From: Candidatus Peregrinibacteria bacterium | GTDB lineage: Bacteria; Patescibacteriota; Gracilibacteria; UBA1369 | Reading direction: 5' to 3' | NCBI GenBank assembly: GCA_003153355.1 | Contig: PLYH01000002.1 | Span: forward strand, 66,682-130,681 | Length of the DNA stretch: 64,000 nt | Shown here: positions 18,558 to 28,147 of the stretch, piece by piece | How positions within the stretch are numbered: position 1 is the first letter of the stretch | Layout: every line of letters begins with the position of its first letter | Program-made: the position numbers and the translations under genes | Notes under the pieces: model-generated | Databases searched by the model: none | What the model was told of the DNA's origin: nothing | The model's input: the letters and a program-made list of their open reading frames with translations, nothing else

Positions 18558-21500
18558 ATGAAACTTTCGCGAAAGCTTACCCTCATCGCAACAGTCATCC
18601 TTGGCGTGAATCTCGCTTTTCCTCTTTTCGTATTGGCTCAAAGCGTCGCGCCGAGCTATCTTTTTCAATTCAACGGATCCCAGTTTAGAGATTTTCGAAA
18701 CTCCATTGGCATTGGCGTCGATGCTGCAGGAAATGTTTATGTCGCTGATATCGCGGACAACAAAATTGAAAAATACAGCAGCACCGACGGCGGTACGACC
18801 TACAACTTTGCATCTTCATTCGGAAGCGCTGGATTTGGAGACGGCCAATTAAATAATCCGGCAGGAATAGCTTTTGATTCCACCGGAAATATTTATGTCG
18901 TCGATGGGTTAAATAACCGGATACAAAAATTCGATTCCACAGGGACCTATCTTTCCAAATTCGGAAGTTTTGGGGCTGGAGACGGCCAATTCAGAAATCC
19001 GACCGGAATAGTTATAGATAGTACAGGAAATATTTATATTACTGATTCCAATAATAACCGGGTTGAAAAATTTGATTCAACAGGGACCTATGTTTCCCAA
19101 TTCGCAACCAATGTTGTACCAGGTGAAGGCACAGCGGCCTATCCTTCGGCATTAACTCTCGATGCTGCTGGGAATATTTATGTTGCTGATTTAGATTATC
19201 AATGGATTGAAAAGTTCGTCACTACCGATGGCGGAATTACCTATCACTATGATTCCGAATTCGGTGACGGACATCTTGGTAATCCCGTTGGGCTAGCTGC
19301 CGATTCCGCCGGAAATATTTATGTAACAAATGCCGGGGGATTCAATATATCAAAATTCGATTCCTCAGAAACCTTCCAAACCCAAATCGGAAGTTTTGGA
19401 TCGAGTAATGGGAGATTCTATCTTCCAACCGGAATAACCCAGGACGCATCGGGAAACTTTTTTGTCCTCGATTCCGGGAATGACCGGGTGCAAAAATTTG
19501 ATCCCTCATTCAACTACCTCGCTCAATTCAGTAGCGCGCTCAGTAATAGTCATTTTAATTTTCCCGACGGAATAACTCTTGATGCCACGAAAAACGTTTA
19601 CGTTGTTGATACTGCAAATAACCGCGTGGAAAAATTTGATCCAAACGGCAACTATCTCTCTGCGTTCGGCGATGCCGGAACTGGTAATGGCCAATTTAAT
19701 AATCCGTCAGGAATAGCTATCGACTCCACGGGAAATATTTATGTCACGGATGTCCTGAATGACAGGGTGCAAAAATTCAATTCCTCCGGCGTATTCCAAT
19801 CCCAATTCGGCAGCACTGGAACGGCTGAAGGTCAATTTTCAGATCCATACGGAATAACTTTTGATTCCACCGGCAATATTTATGTCACGGATGTGCAAAA
19901 TAACCGTGTACAAAAATTCAGTCCCTCCGGCACTTTTATTTCAACCTTTGGATGGGGCGTGAGTGATGGAATTGATCAATTTGAAATATGTACGGCGCCA
20001 TCATCATGCCAGGCCGGTCTCCAGGGAACAGGCGATGGCCAATTTACAGACCCCCGCGGAATAGCTATCGATTCCACCGGAAATATCTATGTTGTTGATA
20101 ACACCAATAACCGTGTAGAAAAATTCAACTCCTCAGGCACCTTTGTCTCCCAATTCGGGACCACAGGATCAGCCAATGGACAATTGAATGACCCATTTTG
20201 GATCAGGATCGACAGCGCAGGGAATAGCTACATCTCCGATGTCGGAAACAACCGCGTGGACATCTTCGATCCAAGCGGCAATTACTCAACCCAATTCGGC
20301 GGTGCCGGAACAGGCAACGGCCAGTTTCAGAGTCCGGGAGGAATAGCTCTCGATCCCACCGGGAATATTTATGTCACTGATATCACCAACAACCGCGTCC
20401 AGGTTTTTGCACCCGGTTCAGCGTTGGCCAATGGGAACGCCTCTGCACAGGAAACCATCCAGCCGGGAGTTCTTGAATTAAGCGCCGTGCCTGCGAACTT
20501 CGGTTTTCCTGCGGTCAATATCACAAATTTCCAAACCTACAACACAGTCTATGCGAACGGCCAAAGCTCCGCGGAAAAACTCACCGCAAAAGATGAAAGA
20601 TTTGCCGGAGGCTTTGAAGTCCAGGCAACAGCCACAGATTACTGTCCTGCGCCAAATGCAAATCCCCCGCCAAATACTTCGCCTTGCGATGGTCAACCCA
20701 CCCTCCCGGTCAGCGACCTTGGCGTATCAACCCAAGTTCCGAACAGCACCGACAGCTATACACAGACAACCCAGCTTGCCAACCAATATTCAAACACCGA
20801 AGGCACTCTCGTCCCCGGGTCACAGCAATTCGGAGCCGTCATCAGCCAGACGCTTCCGTTTAATTTCACGATGTTCGGCAGAACGAGCAACAAAATTTAC
20901 ATCTGTACCACCGGTGTCATCTTCCAGGCCGCCGACTTGATCAGCATGCCGACAAGCGCTTTCGATTCGGAATGCAACGGCGGCGAACTGACCCCAGGAA
21001 ACTACAATCAGATCCTTCCCTACTACATAAACAATTCGCAGGGTGTAGGCGATCATCTCACCACCATCGCCGCATTCCCTTACCCAATCAAGAACGGAGT
21101 TTACTTCCAACAGGTTTCAGACAGCGAAGTGCATATCCGTTATCAAGGAAACGTCAGCGGTATCGACAATCCGGCAGGCAGCATTGAATTCACAGTTTTC
21201 CTCTTTAAGGACGGCCGCATTGAATACCACTACGGCCCTATTACGGACACATTTTCTTACCCGGATATCGGAATTATCAAAGACCCCGGCCCATCACCAA
21301 CGTTAATTCTCGCAAATCAATTTCCTTTCGGATCTGTCATCAGACCTACCGGCATTTCAAACGCCCAGATCCGTTTCACCCCGGTCAGCACCATCTTCAA
21401 TGATGTAAGCAAACCCGGCACCCCTCCTGTTTTTGCCGTAACAAATTCGGATTCAACCGCCGGCGACCCGGCCAACTTCACCATGTTTACCGAAGACAAC

Positions 21501-21737
21501 AGCAATCCCGGAAATTCCGTACCGGTATCAATAGTTGATGGAGCTGCCTGCACTTCACAAGGAAGACTTGGCAATTACACCGTCTACCCTTCATTCCTGC
21601 TGCAGGTCCCTCCAACCACCACTTCCAACACTTATCAGAACACCATCACCTTTACGATTCTTGATAACACCGTTGCGGACGGAAGTTCATTCTGTACCTC
21701 TGGCATTTTACCTCTCCCACCAGGTCCTTCACCGTAA
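18558..21737 (+). CDS. Secreted 12x NHL-repeat beta-propeller protein with C-terminal WxL-like domain
   Basis: Start MKLSRKLTLIATVILGVNLAFPLFVLAQ; 12 repeats like NPSGIAIDSTGNIYVTDVLNDRVQKF; WxL-like part GVLELSAVPANFGFPAV...LTAKDERFAGGFEVQATA...NTYQNTITFTILD. Confidence 0.8.
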   Translation: MKLSRKLTLIATVILGVNLAFPLFVLAQSVAPSYLFQFNGSQFRDFRNSIGIGVDAAGNVYVADIADNKIEKYSSTDGGTTYNFASSFGSAGFGDGQLNNPAGIAFDSTGNIYVVDGLNNRIQKFDSTGTYLSKFGSFGAGDGQFRNPTGIVIDSTGNIYITDSNNNRVEKFDSTGTYVSQFATNVVPGEGTAAYPSALTLDAAGNIYVADLDYQWIEKFVTTDGGITYHYDSEFGDGHLGNPVGLAADSAGNIYVTNAGGFNISKFDSSETFQTQIGSFGSSNGRFYLPTGITQDASGNFFVLDSGNDRVQKFDPSFNYLAQFSSALSNSHFNFPDGITLDATKNVYVVDTANNRVEKFDPNGNYLSAFGDAGTGNGQFNNPSGIAIDSTGNIYVTDVLNDRVQKFNSSGVFQSQFGSTGTAEGQFSDPYGITFDSTGNIYVTDVQNNRVQKFSPSGTFISTFGWGVSDGIDQFEICTAPSSCQAGLQGTGDGQFTDPRGIAIDSTGNIYVVDNTNNRVEKFNSSGTFVSQFGTTGSANGQLNDPFWIRIDSAGNSYISDVGNNRVDIFDPSGNYSTQFGGAGTGNGQFQSPGGIALDPTGNIYVTDITNNRVQVFAPGSALANGNASAQETIQPGVLELSAVPANFGFPAVNITNFQTYNTVYANGQSSAEKLTAKDERFAGGFEVQATATDYCPAPNANPPPNTSPCDGQPTLPVSDLGVSTQVPNSTDSYTQTTQLANQYSNTEGTLVPGSQQFGAVISQTLPFNFTMFGRTSNKIYICTTGVIFQAADLISMPTSAFDSECNGGELTPGNYNQILPYYINNSQGVGDHLTTIAAFPYPIKNGVYFQQVSDSEVHIRYQGNVSGIDNPAGSIEFTVFLFKDGRIEYHYGPITDTFSYPDIGIIKDPGPSPTLILANQFPFGSVIRPTGISNAQIRFTPVSTIFNDVSKPGTPPVFAVTNSDSTAGDPANFTMFTEDNSNPGNSVPVSIVDGAACTSQGRLGNYTVYPSFLLQVPPTTTSNTYQNTITFTILDNTVADGSSFCTSGILPLPPGPSP

Positions 21738-21760
21738 TCTCACGAAATTATCACTGACCC

Positions 21761-21789
21761 TTGACATATAGGAAATATATTGATAAACT
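21761..21789 (+). promoter_or_regulatory. Sigma-70-like promoter
   Basis: TTGACA - 17 nt - TAAACT upstream of 21855 ORF. Confidence 0.5.
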
Positions 21790-21854
21790 TATGTGAAGCA
21801 TTGAAAAATACTTCAAAAAAACATTTCATATTTATCCCTTAACCAAATACAAAT

Positions 21855-22745
21855 ATGAAAAAACATCAAATTGTAGCTGTAGTGGGTACCTTGGCCCTCG
21901 CAGCAAATCTTTTACTCCCAGGATTAGCGTTTGGTCAACAGAATGGACAAGTACAAATTAATTGTCCTTCATCTGCAGGTCCTACCGGAAATGTAAGTCT
22001 TGCTCGTGTTCCAAGAGACCTCTTCTTCACTGGTCAGAATTCTCCACTCACCGGCACCTTAAGTACTTTCGATCAAAATGCATCAAATGATGTGAGCACT
22101 ACTCCACTTCCTGGAGGCAACGCGTCTGCAGGAGATATTAGCGCAACAGCTGTTGCGCATGATCACCTTCTTGGAGTTACAGACGTATCAAGTCAGGGTG
22201 TAAACGGATGCGGAGGACAAGACGGTTGGGATGTTACTGCAACAATCACAACCACATTTACAGGAACAGACCCAGTTACACACTCTCCTGTTACTGCTCA
22301 GCCGGCCCTCACAGGACCATCTGGTGATTATATCAATGCAAGCACAATCCACTTGGTTACAAGCCAAAAAGTTAGCACTGACAATATCAACGCTAACGAC
22401 GCAAGTGGCCTGACCCCTTCTTCACTATCGGATGGAGTTATTTATAATGATTACACCCCAACAGGCAACCTTCATTTAGTAACCGCAGGCAGCCAGGCGG
22501 CAGGTAAAAATTTCCAAACCGAAGCTACTTTCGTTTCTGGATCAAACACCCTGGATAGTGCAGCGGTTCCTGTATTGTCACACCCATGCCAACTAACAGT
22601 AAATAAGGGTGAAAACACCGATGTTTACACCGGCATTGGTATGGACATTGACAATGGTATCCATGCTCTTCAGGCAAACGGAACATATAATGGAGTCATC
22701 CAATATACGTTCTCACAAGCACGTGCTTGCTCACTTGCTCCTTAG
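21855..22745 (+). CDS. Secreted WxL-like protein
   Basis: Signal peptide ...LALAANLLLPGLAFGQ; NVSLARVPRDLFF; QDGWDVTATI; NGTYNGVIQYTF tail. Confidence 0.6.
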   Translation: MKKHQIVAVVGTLALAANLLLPGLAFGQQNGQVQINCPSSAGPTGNVSLARVPRDLFFTGQNSPLTGTLSTFDQNASNDVSTTPLPGGNASAGDISATAVAHDHLLGVTDVSSQGVNGCGGQDGWDVTATITTTFTGTDPVTHSPVTAQPALTGPSGDYINASTIHLVTSQKVSTDNINANDASGLTPSSLSDGVIYNDYTPTGNLHLVTAGSQAAGKNFQTEATFVSGSNTLDSAAVPVLSHPCQLTVNKGENTDVYTGIGMDIDNGIHALQANGTYNGVIQYTFSQARACSLAP

Positions 22746-22773
22746 TCAAATATAATAATATAGATAGAAACAT

Positions 22774-22804
22774 AAAAGCCCTTCAATATTGAAGGGCTTT
22801 TATT
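22774..22804 (+). terminator. Rho-independent terminator
   Basis: AAAAGCCCTTCAATATTGAAGGGCTTTTAT: perfect stem plus T run downstream of 21855 ORF. Confidence 0.85.
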
Positions 22805-22855
22805 ATTGAAAGAAATACTGTATAATAAGAGGAATATTAAATAAAAAATCAACTT

Positions 22856-23989
22856 ATGCTGAATACGAAAAAACTCATGAGCGGCGGACTTTCAAATTTA
22901 AGAATAATTTTTATTGTACTGTGCCTACTCCCATCAATTGCCCATGCGGGAATTTCTGTCACCACCGCTAACTCTTCACCGAATGCATCGGTTTCATACA
23001 ATTTTCACCTTCAGCCGGGAGAAAAAAAATCTGACAGTGTCATTATAACCAATATCGGCCAGGAAAACATAACGGTTAATTTATATGGGGCCGACGCGAT
23101 TTCCACCGGACAAAACTCCTTTGCCGCAAAAGACTCCAGCAACGATCAATATACCATCGGCAAATGGATCACATTTGATAAAAACAGCATCACATTAAAA
23201 CCCCAGGAAAAACAGACGGTGCCATTTACCATTGAAATTCCGCAAAAAACCACCCCCGGAATTTTTGCAGGTGCTATTGCAGCTTCAATCGTGAATCAAC
23301 AAATAGCACAGGAAACCCCTATAGGTGTTATCACACACTCCAGAACGATTATTCCTGTATATGTTAATATCCCCGGACAAGAAATCTATTCCTACGACTG
23401 GCAGGATTTTTCCTATCTGCAAACGGCCCAGCCTCATTTTCACGTAACGGTGAAAAACACTGGTAACACCGTCATTGCAATCGACGGTTCAATTATTATT
23501 TCAAATGCAGGATCACCGGATCAAATTCTGCAAACAATCCCTGTTGAAACAACAAACATATATCAGGGCGATTCATCAACCATCAACGCATATTTTAATC
23601 AATCCCTCGCCTCAGGTATTACCAATAATTTAACGACGGAAGCAAAAATAAACATCAGTAAAATCGATGTCATAACCAATTCAAAAACGGATACAAAGGA
23701 GCTCACCAAAAGCATAAATTTTCAAATCAACCGGTTTTACCTCATCTATTTGCCGCTTTTAGTGTTGCTGGGAATCATAGGCGTTATTGTCATTCTTTTT
23801 ATCCACAATAAAACGATCAAAAAAAACGCAGTGCGTTACAAAGTGGCAGCAAATGACACACTCGATTCGATCAGCAAAAAACAAAATGTAAACTGGAAAA
23901 AAATTGTACAAATCAATAAACTAAAACCGCCTTACGCATTAAAACTAGGCACTGAAATCCTTATTCCCCAAAACCATAAAAATAAATAA
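22856..23989 (+). CDS. DUF916-like membrane protein with C-terminal LysM
   Basis: LKPQEKQTVPFTIEIPQKTTPGIFAGAIAA; TM YLPLLVLLGIIGVIVILFI; LysM YKVAANDTLDSISKKQNVNWKKIVQINKLKPPYALKLGTEILIP. Confidence 0.8.
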   Translation: MLNTKKLMSGGLSNLRIIFIVLCLLPSIAHAGISVTTANSSPNASVSYNFHLQPGEKKSDSVIITNIGQENITVNLYGADAISTGQNSFAAKDSSNDQYTIGKWITFDKNSITLKPQEKQTVPFTIEIPQKTTPGIFAGAIAASIVNQQIAQETPIGVITHSRTIIPVYVNIPGQEIYSYDWQDFSYLQTAQPHFHVTVKNTGNTVIAIDGSIIISNAGSPDQILQTIPVETTNIYQGDSSTINAYFNQSLASGITNNLTTEAKINISKIDVITNSKTDTKELTKSINFQINRFYLIYLPLLVLLGIIGVIVILFIHNKTIKKNAVRYKVAANDTLDSISKKQNVNWKKIVQINKLKPPYALKLGTEILIPQNHKNK

Positions 23990-23992
23990 CCT

Positions 23993-24679
23993 ATGAAAAA
24001 CATATCCTTAAAAACAGCGGTCATTGCCATGGGAGTGCTTTTCTTCAGCAGCATGGCCATGGCAGATTCAAAATCTCAGGACACTTTCATCATTTATCCG
24101 GCGCACCCGAATGCGACCAATCCGGAAACCATGATGTATGAACTCAAACCGGGTGACCAAACATCCGATGAAATAAACGTCAAAAATTTTTCTTCAGAAA
24201 AAAAAGACTTGACCTTTTATGTCACGGACGAATTTACCGCAAAAAACGGACTTGCTGCCTATAGAAATCCTGGCGACAACATAACCATGTCCAAACTGAC
24301 AAAACTCAGCACGCCATCAATCACCCTCAACCCGGGAGAGACAAAAACAATAAATGTATCGATCAATATTCCTAAAAACCAACCTCTCGGCGATTATCTG
24401 GGCGGAATAGCGGCCGTCAATACTTTCCCAAGCGCAAACATGCCCTCCATAAAAATCGCCGTTCGATATATTCGGAATTTAGACATCAAAGTAACCAACA
24501 CCCCAAAACATATTCCGTTATACGGCGAAACAAACATTTTCGGAGCGCAGCTCTATTTACCTTTTTCCATAGCTCTTTTCCTGGGCTGCATGGGTTATGT
24601 TTTCTGGGCAAAAAAGACAGAAAAGAAGAATGAAAATCTCGTCCCGGAAGATGGACAAAAAGACCAAAATGATGTATAA
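23993..24679 (+). CDS. DUF916-like membrane protein without LysM
   Basis: LNPGETKTINVSINIPKNQPLGDYLGGIAAV; C-terminal TM LPFSIALFLGCMGYVFW and basic tail. Confidence 0.7.
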   Translation: MKNISLKTAVIAMGVLFFSSMAMADSKSQDTFIIYPAHPNATNPETMMYELKPGDQTSDEINVKNFSSEKKDLTFYVTDEFTAKNGLAAYRNPGDNITMSKLTKLSTPSITLNPGETKTINVSINIPKNQPLGDYLGGIAAVNTFPSANMPSIKIAVRYIRNLDIKVTNTPKHIPLYGETNIFGAQLYLPFSIALFLGCMGYVFWAKKTEKKNENLVPEDGQKDQNDV

Positions 24680-24680
24680 T
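24652..24680 (+). promoter_or_regulatory. Sigma-70-like promoter inside 3' end of preceding gene
   Basis: TGGACA - 17 nt - TATAAT upstream of ATG 24704. Confidence 0.45.
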
Positions 24681-24703
24681 AAAAGGGAAATAAAAACAAA
24701 CCC

Positions 24704-26323
24704 ATGCCCCGGAAAAAACTCATTATCAGCGGCGTTTTAGCACTTACGCTCAACCTCTTGTTTGCGGGCGTAGTATTCGGGCAAAATCAGGTCAGCGATC
24801 AATCCAACGTCAACGTCGACCGCACAGGAAATCTGTCTTTTTTTGCGATTCCTGCGAATTTTAATTTTGGCGCAATGGCCATCCCAAACCAGCGGACAGC
24901 GGCATTCAGTGACGCCGGCCCTTCTTCTTTCGCCAATTTACCGGTGAGCAAAAAGCTGACGGTGGAAGACACCCGCGGCGCGGGGGGATTTACAGTGACC
25001 TTAAGCGCAGACGGTAATTTTTCTGATGGAGGAAGCAATACCATTCCCGTAAGCAATACTGCGCCGAATGACAACTTAAGGGTTGTGACCACCACCAATT
25101 TAAACAACTCCGACAATGTTCCTTTCCCAGGCGCGTCCAACGGCGTCATTTATGAATCCGGCTTCACGGGAGACCAAACAGTAAACGCACAGATCAACGC
25201 AAGCGGAACACTGTGGGGACAAACCAACACCTTCACGTCCGTTACCAATAACGTTTTGGATACAAGCACTCCGGTCAATGTTCTTGAAGGAACTTTAAGT
25301 TCAACACAGGGACGCATCGGCCATATGACCGTAGGCGTAACATCCATGCTCTACATCCCTCAATTCCAGGCTCCCGGACAATACATCACCACGCTGACCT
25401 GGACCCTTGCCGATTCAACGACCGGAGGAGGTGGAGGCGGCGGCGCCGGTTACTATTGGCAACCCGTCGGAGTTGCAGACTGCACCGGTCAGGACGAACC
25501 CGGCGGCACTACCCCCACCGACATTCCAGACAATACAAAATGCAACGCGGGCAATCTTAACAACGTAGCCGTTTGCTGGGATCAAACCACCCACTCGAAC
25601 CCCGGTGTTACAGGAACTGCCTGCACTTACAAGTCAGTGGACCAGTACGCATGTATAGGAGGCTCCTACCCGGGCTACATGTACCAGTGCGCCCTGGCAA
25701 CAATTATATCAAACGGCACTGGCGGGAGAAACTGGTCCGATGGCACATTCGCATCTTCATGCGACCAATACCTCAATCCGCCTTCCGGCTATTCGTACGG
25801 TGGTGACACCGGTGATGGTACATATACCGTCAAACCAACTTCAGATCCTGCATTCAACGTATATTGCGACATGACCACCGATGGCGGCGGCTGGACACGT
25901 GTTGTTGGTATTTCTGATGCTGATGCAAACCATGTAAATACCGCAGCGGTGAATGCCACAAATCTCACCACTTCAACGGCTCTTGGCAAATTCGATGATG
26001 CTACCATCAACGCACTCAAGTCCGGCACAGACCCGGGCTTCAGACTTATCTGTACCGGCGCAAGTACTTTCACAGGTTACTGGCAAAATTCATGTACGTT
26101 CGATGCTGCAAGTGACGCATCAGGCACTTGCGTTGCCATGTCTTCAACCTATCCTCCATCCAGCTATAACGGAACCACCTCACAAGGAAGCGTTGAAGGT
26201 GTGGCCGATGGCAATGATGGATTCAGTGAACGCCTCATTTACGGATACAATCAAGGGGGCATCAATGGTTGCGACACGCCAACCCAACACTGGGCCGGTA
26301 GTGGTGATTTATGGGTTCATTAA
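24704..26323 (+). CDS. Secreted protein: N-terminal WxL domain plus C-terminal fibrinogen-like domain
   Basis: WxL: NLSFFAIPANFNFG...LTVEDTRGAGGFTVTLSA...PGQYITTLTWTLADS; Gly linker; CDQYLNPPSGYSYGGDTGDGTYTVKPTSDPAFNVYCDMTTDGGGWTRV typical of fibrinogen-related domains. Confidence 0.8.
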   Translation: MPRKKLIISGVLALTLNLLFAGVVFGQNQVSDQSNVNVDRTGNLSFFAIPANFNFGAMAIPNQRTAAFSDAGPSSFANLPVSKKLTVEDTRGAGGFTVTLSADGNFSDGGSNTIPVSNTAPNDNLRVVTTTNLNNSDNVPFPGASNGVIYESGFTGDQTVNAQINASGTLWGQTNTFTSVTNNVLDTSTPVNVLEGTLSSTQGRIGHMTVGVTSMLYIPQFQAPGQYITTLTWTLADSTTGGGGGGGAGYYWQPVGVADCTGQDEPGGTTPTDIPDNTKCNAGNLNNVAVCWDQTTHSNPGVTGTACTYKSVDQYACIGGSYPGYMYQCALATIISNGTGGRNWSDGTFASSCDQYLNPPSGYSYGGDTGDGTYTVKPTSDPAFNVYCDMTTDGGGWTRVVGISDADANHVNTAAVNATNLTTSTALGKFDDATINALKSGTDPGFRLICTGASTFTGYWQNSCTFDAASDASGTCVAMSSTYPPSSYNGTTSQGSVEGVADGNDGFSERLIYGYNQGGINGCDTPTQHWAGSGDLWVH

Positions 26324-26329
26324 CAAAAT

Positions 26330-27016
26330 ATGACCAAAAATAAAAAAACAATCAGTTTCTTTCTGGTAATCAGTACGCTTTTAGGCCTGAATCTTTTAAT
26401 TCTGGGCAAAGCGTTTGCTGCATCGACACAAGGCATTTCATTAAACATTCAAGCAGGAAATCTCTCATTTGCCGTTCCTACTTCAGTAAATTTTCCAAAA
26501 ACCATTGTCATTCCAGGACAGCCGTTGACGGCTGACACCGTGCTGGATCCCGACATCCAGGAACAGACCATTCGGATTATTGATCCGTGGAGCGGAAAAC
26601 ATTTCCAGCTGGATCTGAACCTGGATAATCTCACCGATCAAAATGCCGACGTCATCGCTTACACCAATTTTTGGGTCGTCCCCCTTCACGCCAACACCTC
26701 TTCCGATTCCATTGATGACAGTTCGGTCAATAAACCCGCGGGAGACAATAACGTTTCAAGTCCTTCAAGCTGCTATTACAGTCCGAACGTAACCGGCGGA
26801 CCGGGCGCCCAGCCGCTGGATGACTGCAGCGCTTCTCTCACGCAATTCCCGAATGGCAACGTTTCGATTACACTGATGGAGCGCACGACCGATACGCCTT
26901 CCGCCGGAATCTATTCAATCGGCATGGGCCTCCGTGCTAATATAGATTCGAGCAGCCTCCCGGCTGCGGGAAACTACCAAGGAGAACTGACCTTTAGCTT
27001 GTATGTTTTGCCTTAA
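26330..27016 (+). CDS. Secreted WxL-like protein
   Basis: Signal peptide; GNLSFAVPTSVNFPKTIVIPGQ...IRIIDPWSGKHFQLDLNL...AAGNYQGELTFSLYVLP. Confidence 0.65.
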   Translation: MTKNKKTISFFLVISTLLGLNLLILGKAFAASTQGISLNIQAGNLSFAVPTSVNFPKTIVIPGQPLTADTVLDPDIQEQTIRIIDPWSGKHFQLDLNLDNLTDQNADVIAYTNFWVVPLHANTSSDSIDDSSVNKPAGDNNVSSPSSCYYSPNVTGGPGAQPLDDCSASLTQFPNGNVSITLMERTTDTPSAGIYSIGMGLRANIDSSSLPAAGNYQGELTFSLYVLP

Positions 27017-27042
27017 TTTGAACCTATAAACCTAAAATCAAA

Positions 27043-28146
27043 ATGAAAAAGTTTCTTTCAGCATTAACGTTATTCATCGCAGTTGCGAGTTTTGTACCCG
27101 TATCCCTAGCCGGATTCAGCATGGTGCCTTCCAACAGCACCACTCGCCGCCAGTTCAATTACGAACTCAAACCCGGTGACACCAAAACCGACTCCATTAT
27201 CGTTGAAAACAACAACAATGCACCTTTGGCGCTGCTTCTCTACGGCGCTGACGCCACGCACAGCAACCAGGGCTCTTTTGCCTTGGTGAACCGCACCGCA
27301 ACTCAGCGGACCGTGGGAAGCTGGGTAACATTTAAAGACAGCACCGTCACGCTCAAGCCCGGTGAAAAAAGAGAAATTCCTTTCACCATCACCATGCCGG
27401 CCAATATCACTCCGGGAAATTATGCCGGAGGAATCGCAGCGGAAACAACGGCCGTACAGGACCAGACCAAAAGCGGAACAAGCGGCGGCACCGGAGCAGG
27501 CGTCGTCATTTCATCCCGCCTTGTCGTCAAACTGTTCATTGCTGTTCCCGGAGAAAAAACCGTAAAATACAACTGGACGGATTTTAGCCGTATTGTGGCT
27601 CCGAACAACAAACAACGTTTTAACTTCAGCTACAGCAACGACGGCAACGCCGCCATCGCCGTTGAAGCAAAGATCGACTTTACCAGTCTTTTCGGCGACC
27701 CGGCCGAAGAAGTAAAAATTCCCGGAACAACGCTTTTACAAAACGAAAAAGTAACGATTCCATACGACTGGGACAAAGAACCGTTTTTTGGATACTACAC
27801 CGCAACAGCAACCACGACCTTCTGGGAATACGATGTAGCAAATAACCAGAACATCAACCCGGTAAACATGACCAAAACCATCACGTTCTGGATCATTCCT
27901 TGGAACATTGCGGCGGTCGTCATTGCCATCATCGCGATTATTTTGATTTACGTCATTTCCAAAATGCTGATCATGGGTAGACTGAAAAAATCTTCAAAAC
28001 TTTATGAAGTTCAGACGAACGACACGCTCGTAACCATTGCCGACAAAGCCGGAGTAAAATGGAAAAAACTCGCAAAGCTCAACAAATTAAAGGCTCCTTA
28101 CAACGTCAAAAAAGGCGACAAACTCCAAGTTCCTTTTAAAAAGTAA
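27043..28146 (+). CDS. DUF916-like membrane protein with C-terminal LysM
   Basis: LKPGEKREIPFTITMPANITPGNYAGGIAAE; TM IAAVVIAIIAIILIYVI; LysM YEVQTNDTLVTIADKAGVKWKKLAKLNKLKAPYNVKKGDKLQVP. Confidence 0.8.
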   Translation: MKKFLSALTLFIAVASFVPVSLAGFSMVPSNSTTRRQFNYELKPGDTKTDSIIVENNNNAPLALLLYGADATHSNQGSFALVNRTATQRTVGSWVTFKDSTVTLKPGEKREIPFTITMPANITPGNYAGGIAAETTAVQDQTKSGTSGGTGAGVVISSRLVVKLFIAVPGEKTVKYNWTDFSRIVAPNNKQRFNFSYSNDGNAAIAVEAKIDFTSLFGDPAEEVKIPGTTLLQNEKVTIPYDWDKEPFFGYYTATATTTFWEYDVANNQNINPVNMTKTITFWIIPWNIAAVVIAIIAIILIYVISKMLIMGRLKKSSKLYEVQTNDTLVTIADKAGVKWKKLAKLNKLKAPYNVKKGDKLQVPFKK

Positions 28147-28147
28147 C

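Noticed and set aside
18840-20400. Regular DNA repeats suggesting a CRISPR or satellite array
   Set aside because: The periodicity is codon-level NHL repeats inside one long ORF; spacers are not unique and units are not palindromic.
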